A stretch of DNA of 8,872 bases. Source: a bacterium (GTDB lineage Bacteria > Armatimonadota > Chthonomonadetes > Chthonomonadales > Chthonomonadaceae). The translations under genes and the position numbers were made by a program. This document shows, piece after piece, positions 6,432 to 8,872 of the stretch. Location: positions 1-8,872 of the forward strand of contig JAJZFK010000382.1 in assembly GCA_021805405.1 (NCBI GenBank), in the 5' to 3' direction. How positions within the stretch are numbered: the first letter of the stretch is position 1; every line of letters begins with the position of its first letter. The notes under the pieces are model-generated. The model worked only from the letters and a program-made list of their open reading frames with translations, searched no databases and was not told where the DNA came from.

Positions 6432-7907
6432 ATGTGTCCTGCGCCAACAGACAAATTGCATATTGTAAACAACTCGGCCAGAGTTCTAATATTCACCGCG
6501 GCAGAGTCTGGCACCGATACATTGATGGCACTTGCACAGGCACATGGGTGTAAAGCAATTTCGATAAGCGACCAGCGTGAGCTGGATGCATACATCCAAA
6601 CTCATCCTGTAGATATTCTGATGGTGAACGCAACCACCGAAGGGGCAATTGACGCGGTTGCGTTATTTCGCCGCAGGAGCGTTCAGCAATATAGCTGTGT
6701 CGTTTCGTTTGGTTGTGGTAACGAAGTAGTTGATACCGACCTTCACGTAAAAGACATCTCTCACGAGGGCACGTTCAGTATCGTTTTATTCGCGGCCCAG
6801 GAGAGACTGGCTCTGCTAGAAGCACGTGATAATTCTAAAAGGGATGTAACTACGCTTCGGGAGGAGTTGAGGCACCAAAAAAGCCTCTCCGAGAATACCC
6901 TGCTCTACCTGGAAGCCGCCAATCGCCGGTTTGACACGCTATTTGAGAACCTTCCGGTAGCGTGCTACTCCTGTGACCCCACCGGATGCATCCTTGCGTG
7001 GAACAGGGCCGCCGTAGGTCTCTTTGGATTTGCTGCACACGAGGCACTAACGCGACAGATATGGAAATTGCTCACCGTGCCAGACCAGGAAGCCGTAACC
7101 CATTATGAAACTGACACCCACGCTCAGCTTAGGCGTGTTAGCGATGGCGAGGCCCTTATGGAACTTGAACTGCAGGTTAAGCACAAACATGGCAGGGCGG
7201 TTACTGTTATAGGAAACTGCTTCCCAATACGGGGAAGCGGTAACAGTATTGTGGGCGTGTTGTACGCGTGGGTGGATATAACCCGGCGAAAGGAACTAGA
7301 ACGGCAAGTGGAATCGCAACTGGCACAGGCGCGCTCGCTGAACGTTGTGCTGGAGCAACAGCGTCAACAGCTTGCATCTGCCAATATTCGACTAGCCGAA
7401 CTAGTAACGCAGGACCCACTCACCGATGTCAAAAATCGTACCTTTGTAATTGAGCAAATTGATCAGGCAATTGCGTACTATCGACGGCACAGGGTTATCT
7501 CCTCTATAGTAATGGTAGACATCGAGCGATTCATGGACTTTAACCGCCGGTTCGGAACAGACGAGGGTGACCGTATACTGCGGACTCTTGCGCACTTAAT
7601 CAGTAAAACAGTTCGGCCCTATGACACAGTTGCGCGCTACGACGGCGAGGAGTTTGTAATGCTCCTGCCACATACGGATGCGGCGGGATCGGTATGCTTT
7701 GCCGAGCGCCTACAGAGAGAGATAGATAGTTTCAACTGGCAGCCCGCTGCGATAAGTGTGCACATAGGGATTGAAACGCTCAACCCCGAGTCGCTTACAC
7801 CTCTAGATGTATTAGAATGTGCAGAGAAAGCGCTTAAGTTGGCAGTATCGCGGGGTAAGGGAGGAATCGGTCACGCCTCCGAAATACAGTTGGTGGAAGC
7901 GGCATAA
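6432..7907 (+). CDS. Pseudo-receiver, PAS and GGDEF domain protein (putative diguanylate cyclase)
   Basis: A 491-residue cytoplasmic signalling protein. Residues 16-130 have a receiver-like alternation (ARVLIF, AISI, DILMVN, CVVSF) but lack the acidic pair, and N66 stands where the phospho-accepting Asp is expected, so phosphorylation is unlikely. A coiled segment (about 130-165) leads to a PAS domain (about 166-285: FDTLFENLPVACYSCDPTGCILAWNRA, closing GVLYAWVDITRRKELE), then a linker helix, then a GGDEF domain (about 325-480). There DPLTDVKNR, DIERFMDFN, the I-site R395-P-Y-D398 and the signature D404-G-E-E-F408 are seen. The normal signature is GG(D/E)EF, so the first Gly is Asp; the usual FK after the first metal Asp reads FM. 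Cyclic di-GMP synthesis with product inhibition is plausible, but activity may be reduced or absent. GGGAG at 6416-6420 is an SD at a rather long 11 bases. No EAL domain or target is adjacent. Confidence 0.87.
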   Translation: MCPAPTDKLHIVNNSARVLIFTAAESGTDTLMALAQAHGCKAISISDQRELDAYIQTHPVDILMVNATTEGAIDAVALFRRRSVQQYSCVVSFGCGNEVVDTDLHVKDISHEGTFSIVLFAAQERLALLEARDNSKRDVTTLREELRHQKSLSENTLLYLEAANRRFDTLFENLPVACYSCDPTGCILAWNRAAVGLFGFAAHEALTRQIWKLLTVPDQEAVTHYETDTHAQLRRVSDGEALMELELQVKHKHGRAVTVIGNCFPIRGSGNSIVGVLYAWVDITRRKELERQVESQLAQARSLNVVLEQQRQQLASANIRLAELVTQDPLTDVKNRTFVIEQIDQAIAYYRRHRVISSIVMVDIERFMDFNRRFGTDEGDRILRTLAHLISKTVRPYDTVARYDGEEFVMLLPHTDAAGSVCFAERLQREIDSFNWQPAAISVHIGIETLNPESLTPLDVLECAEKALKLAVSRGKGGIGHASEIQLVEAA

Positions 7908-7909
7908 TT

Positions 7910-7945
7910 CTTTGGTCCCGCGAACCATTGACAGCGGGACCAAAG
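7910..7945. terminator. Perfect 12-bp hairpin between convergent GGDEF and sigma genes
   Basis: CTTTGGTCCCGC (7910-7921) and GCGGGACCAAAG (7934-7945) are exact inverted repeats with a 12-base loop, starting two bases after the GGDEF stop. It lies between two converging genes and probably serves both, although neither side has a clear U-tract. Confidence 0.65.
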
Positions 7946-7961
7946 CGGTGCAACATTCCAT

Positions 7962-7986
7962 AATACTACTCTGTGAAGAGAGTATT
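7962..7986 (-). terminator. Hairpin across the sigma factor stop codon
   Basis: AATACT, a one-base bulge and CTCT (7962-7972) pair with AGAGAGTATT (7977-7986) around a GTGA loop. The 10-bp stem overlaps the last codons and TAG of the minus-strand sigma gene. Confidence 0.4.
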
Positions 7987-8469
7987 GTAGACATCCCGAA
8001 TTTTGCGTACGTGGTAAGCAACGTTAGCCGATGAGCAACCGACAAGTTTACCCACCTCGCGCCAAGTGTAACCTTCCATCAGTGCGCGCAAAATGCGCTG
8101 CTGCATCACAGGAAGCGTCTCAATTAGCCTGGCTACGTCAATATTACCAGCCATATCCGGTGCGGCTACCGCCATTTCAAGATCGTCATAGCACAGATGT
8201 CTCCTGCGGCTGTGGCTCCTAATTGTGTCGAGCATTCGCCACCTGGCACGTTTAATAAGGTGCTGGTCTGCAGCGCCAATACTACCATCCAGGCGAGGAA
8301 GCATCTCCAATACTGCCACCCAGGCATCCTGAGCAAGGTCATCGCTGTCAACGCTACACGTACGACCGAAATATACAGCCATTCGTTCTACTCGCTCCTT
8401 AATCGAACCGAGAAGTTCGTTTTGGGAGTCATCCACACATAATGCATCTATTTTAACGTCGTAACTCAA
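7966..8469 (-). CDS. Short sigma-70-family RNA polymerase sigma factor
   Basis: A 167-residue sigma factor with only regions 2 and 4, the plan of extracytoplasmic-function factors; it would direct RNA polymerase to a dedicated promoter set. Region 2 spans about 25-90, with VDSDDLAQDAWVAVLEML (core-binding helix), then RARWRMLDTIRSHSRRR for -10 contact. Region 4 spans about 113-165: LIETLPVMQQRILRALMEGYTWREVGKLVGCSSANVAYHVRKIRDVY, a typical helix-turn-helix. The start is TTG at 8469, seven bases after a strong GGAGG; no ATG lies near, and the next in-frame Met (M30) would delete part of region 2. No anti-sigma factor follows; the gene ends in convergence with the GGDEF gene. Its 5' region is crowded with inverted repeats. 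A small peptide gene lies just upstream on the same strand. How the factor is controlled is unknown. Confidence 0.88.
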   Translation of the reverse strand: MSYDVKIDALCVDDSQNELLGSIKERVERMAVYFGRTCSVDSDDLAQDAWVAVLEMLPRLDGSIGAADQHLIKRARWRMLDTIRSHSRRRHLCYDDLEMAVAAPDMAGNIDVARLIETLPVMQQRILRALMEGYTWREVGKLVGCSSANVAYHVRKIRDVYNTLFTE

Positions 8470-8476
8470 TGATGGT

Positions 8477-8481
8477 CCTCC
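8477..8481 (-). promoter_or_regulatory. Ribosome binding site that decides the TTG start of the sigma factor
   Basis: GGAGG on the minus strand, seven bases before TTG at 8469. Its strength and spacing support the uncommon start codon. Confidence 0.7.
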
Positions 8482-8491
8482 GGGTTAACCC
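8482..8491. promoter_or_regulatory. Palindrome GGGTTAACCC abutting the sigma factor SD
   Basis: A perfect 10-base palindrome touches the GGAGG. A protein bound here, or a self-paired RNA, would affect translation or transcription of the sigma gene; that is inference. Confidence 0.35.
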
Positions 8492-8502
8492 AGACAAGCA
8501 AA

Positions 8503-8565
8503 CAGATTTAAATAAATAATCTGAGCGCCGGAGGTGAGTGATGTAACTCACGCTCTCATGAGCGT
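8503..8565. repeat. Cluster of three inverted repeats in the sigma factor leader
   Basis: CAGATT (8503-8508) with AATCTG (8518-8523); GTGAGT (8534-8539) with ACTCAC (8546-8551); ACGCTC (8550-8555) with GAGCGT (8560-8565). Each is a perfect 6-bp arm pair. The second and third share two bases, so they cannot both form fully at once. On the minus strand the first is followed by TTTGCTTGT and could act as a weak terminator. The region 8470-8633 holds no gene that I can support. Confidence 0.5.
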
Positions 8566-8607
8566 AAAAACATTCACAGATTGCACTGTAAGCCTAACTT
8601 ATTGTGG

Positions 8608-8627
8608 ACGGCTAGTAAGACTGCCGT
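8608..8627 (-). terminator. Hairpin after the small peptide gene
   Basis: ACGGC and AGT (8608-8616, one-base bulge) pair with ACT and GCCGT (8620-8627) around a 3-base loop. It starts six bases after the stop of the 8634-8768 gene, like the gene-end hairpins elsewhere in this window. A U-rich tail (TTCATTTT) exists only on the plus-strand side. Confidence 0.4.
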
Positions 8628-8633
8628 TTCATT

Positions 8634-8768
8634 TTAATAAGCGGTGCAGTAGCGACCGGCGCAAGCACTGTTCTTAGCAAAACTGCCAGATCCTGTGCTG
8701 CCAAACAGATTGTATGGTTCGCGAGAAATGAACATGCCGACGAATTCCGTAGCGAAAATGCTCTTCAT
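8634..8768 (-). CDS. Probable 44-residue peptide, function unknown
   Basis: Reading from ATG 8768 gives a 44-residue product in three parts: a moderately hydrophobic N-terminal stretch (MKSIFATEFVGMFISREPYN), a Gly/Ser hinge (GSTGSGS, 24-29 region), and a C terminus with two cysteines ending CAGRYCTAY (C36, C41). No family is recognised. Support for translation is an AGGAGG eight bases before the ATG, one of the best SDs in the window, a TATAAT upstream, and a hairpin just after the stop; codon choice resembles the neighbouring genes. A longer frame starting at 8819 would bury the SD and is rejected. Possible roles are a secreted or modified peptide, a signal peptide of a regulatory pair with the sigma factor, or a leader; all are inference. 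Part of it (codons for SREPYNL) is the left arm of an 18-base inverted repeat. Confidence 0.55.
   Translation of the reverse strand: MKSIFATEFVGMFISREPYNLFGSTGSGSFAKNSACAGRYCTAY
8707..8724 (+). repeat. Left arm of an 18-base perfect inverted repeat
   Basis: AGATTGTATGGTTCGCGA here is the exact reverse complement of 8855-8872. The arm lies inside the small peptide gene, whose minus strand reads it as part of SREPYNL. Beyond the arm, weaker matching continues inward (AATGAA in both, offset by one base). Confidence 0.9.
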
Positions 8769-8776
8769 CCTGGTCG

Positions 8777-8782
8777 CCTCCT
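8777..8782 (-). promoter_or_regulatory. Ribosome binding site of the small peptide gene
   Basis: AGGAGG on the minus strand, eight bases before ATG 8768. It is the main reason to accept the 44-residue frame and its start. Confidence 0.65.
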
Positions 8783-8791
8783 GTAAAGTTA

Positions 8792-8841
8792 GAACAGCTT
8801 GGTAAAATACAACAAACATCGATTACGCACCGCCGCTGTTC
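8792..8841 (-). promoter_or_regulatory. Leader stem upstream of the small peptide gene
   Basis: GAACAGC and GCTGTTC (8792-8798 and 8835-8841) are a 7-bp inverted repeat enclosing 36 bases. If transcription starts near 8842, the stem would form at the very 5' end of the peptide mRNA and end ten bases before the SD. Confidence 0.35.
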
Positions 8842-8848
8842 CTCATTC

Positions 8849-8854
8849 ATTATA
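8849..8854 (-). promoter_or_regulatory. Candidate -10 element (TATAAT) for the small peptide gene
   Basis: TATAAT on the minus strand, 80 bases before ATG 8768. A -35 at normal spacing would fall beyond the window edge and cannot be checked. Confidence 0.4.
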
Positions 8855-8872
8855 TCGCGAACCATACAATCT
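8855..8872 (+). repeat. Right arm of the 18-base inverted repeat, at the window edge
   Basis: TCGCGAACCATACAATCT matches the reverse complement of 8707-8724 and runs to the last base, so the true arm may be longer. On the plus strand one frame reads HSLYREPYNL into the edge, sharing REPYNL with the peptide gene, but no start with an SD is seen for it. Confidence 0.9.

Noticed and set aside
8197..8442. Plus-strand frame of 81 codons opposite the sigma gene
   Set aside because: It lies wholly antisense to a convincing sigma factor and has no protein-like features or SD.
8707..8730. Possible tRNA T-arm (GGTTCGCGA)
   Set aside because: The bases on either side do not form the 5-bp T stem, and no anticodon or acceptor stems can be drawn nearby.
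8482..8798. Integron attC or phage attachment site suggested by GTTAACC and GTTAGAAC
   Set aside because: Neither fits the GTTRRRY core at both ends, and there is no integrase or cassette structure.
8674..8865. 63-residue minus-strand frame starting at 8865
   Set aside because: Its start has no SD, it runs through the AGGAGG of the 44-residue gene in another frame, and its composition (Cys, His, Arg and Trp rich) looks like a frame shadow.

Overview
The window is 8,872 bases of bacterial DNA with roughly balanced base composition, short intergenic gaps and strong Shine-Dalgarno (SD) sites (GGAGG-type) before most genes. The genes are chromosomal housekeeping or regulatory types. I see no transposase, phage, plasmid or CRISPR signature, and nothing lets me name a phylum. 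The left edge cuts into an unresolved reading frame. The right edge stops exactly at the end of an 18-base inverted repeat, as a contig broken at a repeat would.

Layout. 1-194: unresolved edge, best read as a partial minus-strand gene. 195-821 (+): membrane-anchored thioredoxin-fold protein with a C-x-C motif (DUF6436-like). 834-2387 (-): amidohydrolase of the D-aminoacylase / N-acyl-D-amino-acid deacylase type, convergent with the previous gene. 2499-2723 (+): 74-residue two-helix membrane protein with an acidic and His-rich tail. 2976-3557 (+): glutamine amidotransferase subunit of anthranilate or aminodeoxychorismate synthase (TrpG/PabA), standing alone. 3653-5536 (+): 627-residue protein of unknown function ending in a DUF2325-like domain. 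5591-6328 (-): 6-phosphogluconolactonase. 6432-7907 (+): degenerate receiver, PAS and GGDEF domains. 7966-8469 (-): short sigma-70-family factor with a TTG start. 8634-8768 (-): probable 44-residue peptide behind an AGGAGG site.

Almost every gene has its own SD site and faces a neighbour on the other strand or is separated from it by a hairpin, so these are mostly single-gene transcription units and not one pathway operon. A recurrent feature is a long hairpin at the gene ends (850-879, 2766-2795, 3544-3581, 5564-5609, 7910-7945, 7962-7986, 8608-8627). Several overlap a stop codon or lie inside the end of the convergent gene, and most lack a clear U-tract.

The least ordinary part is the right end. 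A sigma factor has a leader packed with inverted repeats. Upstream of it on the same strand lies a small Cys/Gly/Ser-rich peptide gene with its own hairpin-bearing leader and hairpin at the 3' end. An 18-base stretch of that peptide gene recurs in inverted orientation at the window edge, possibly a second inverted copy of the peptide locus beyond the window. The 627-residue DUF2325-like protein and the GGDEF protein with altered signature residues are the other points worth following.
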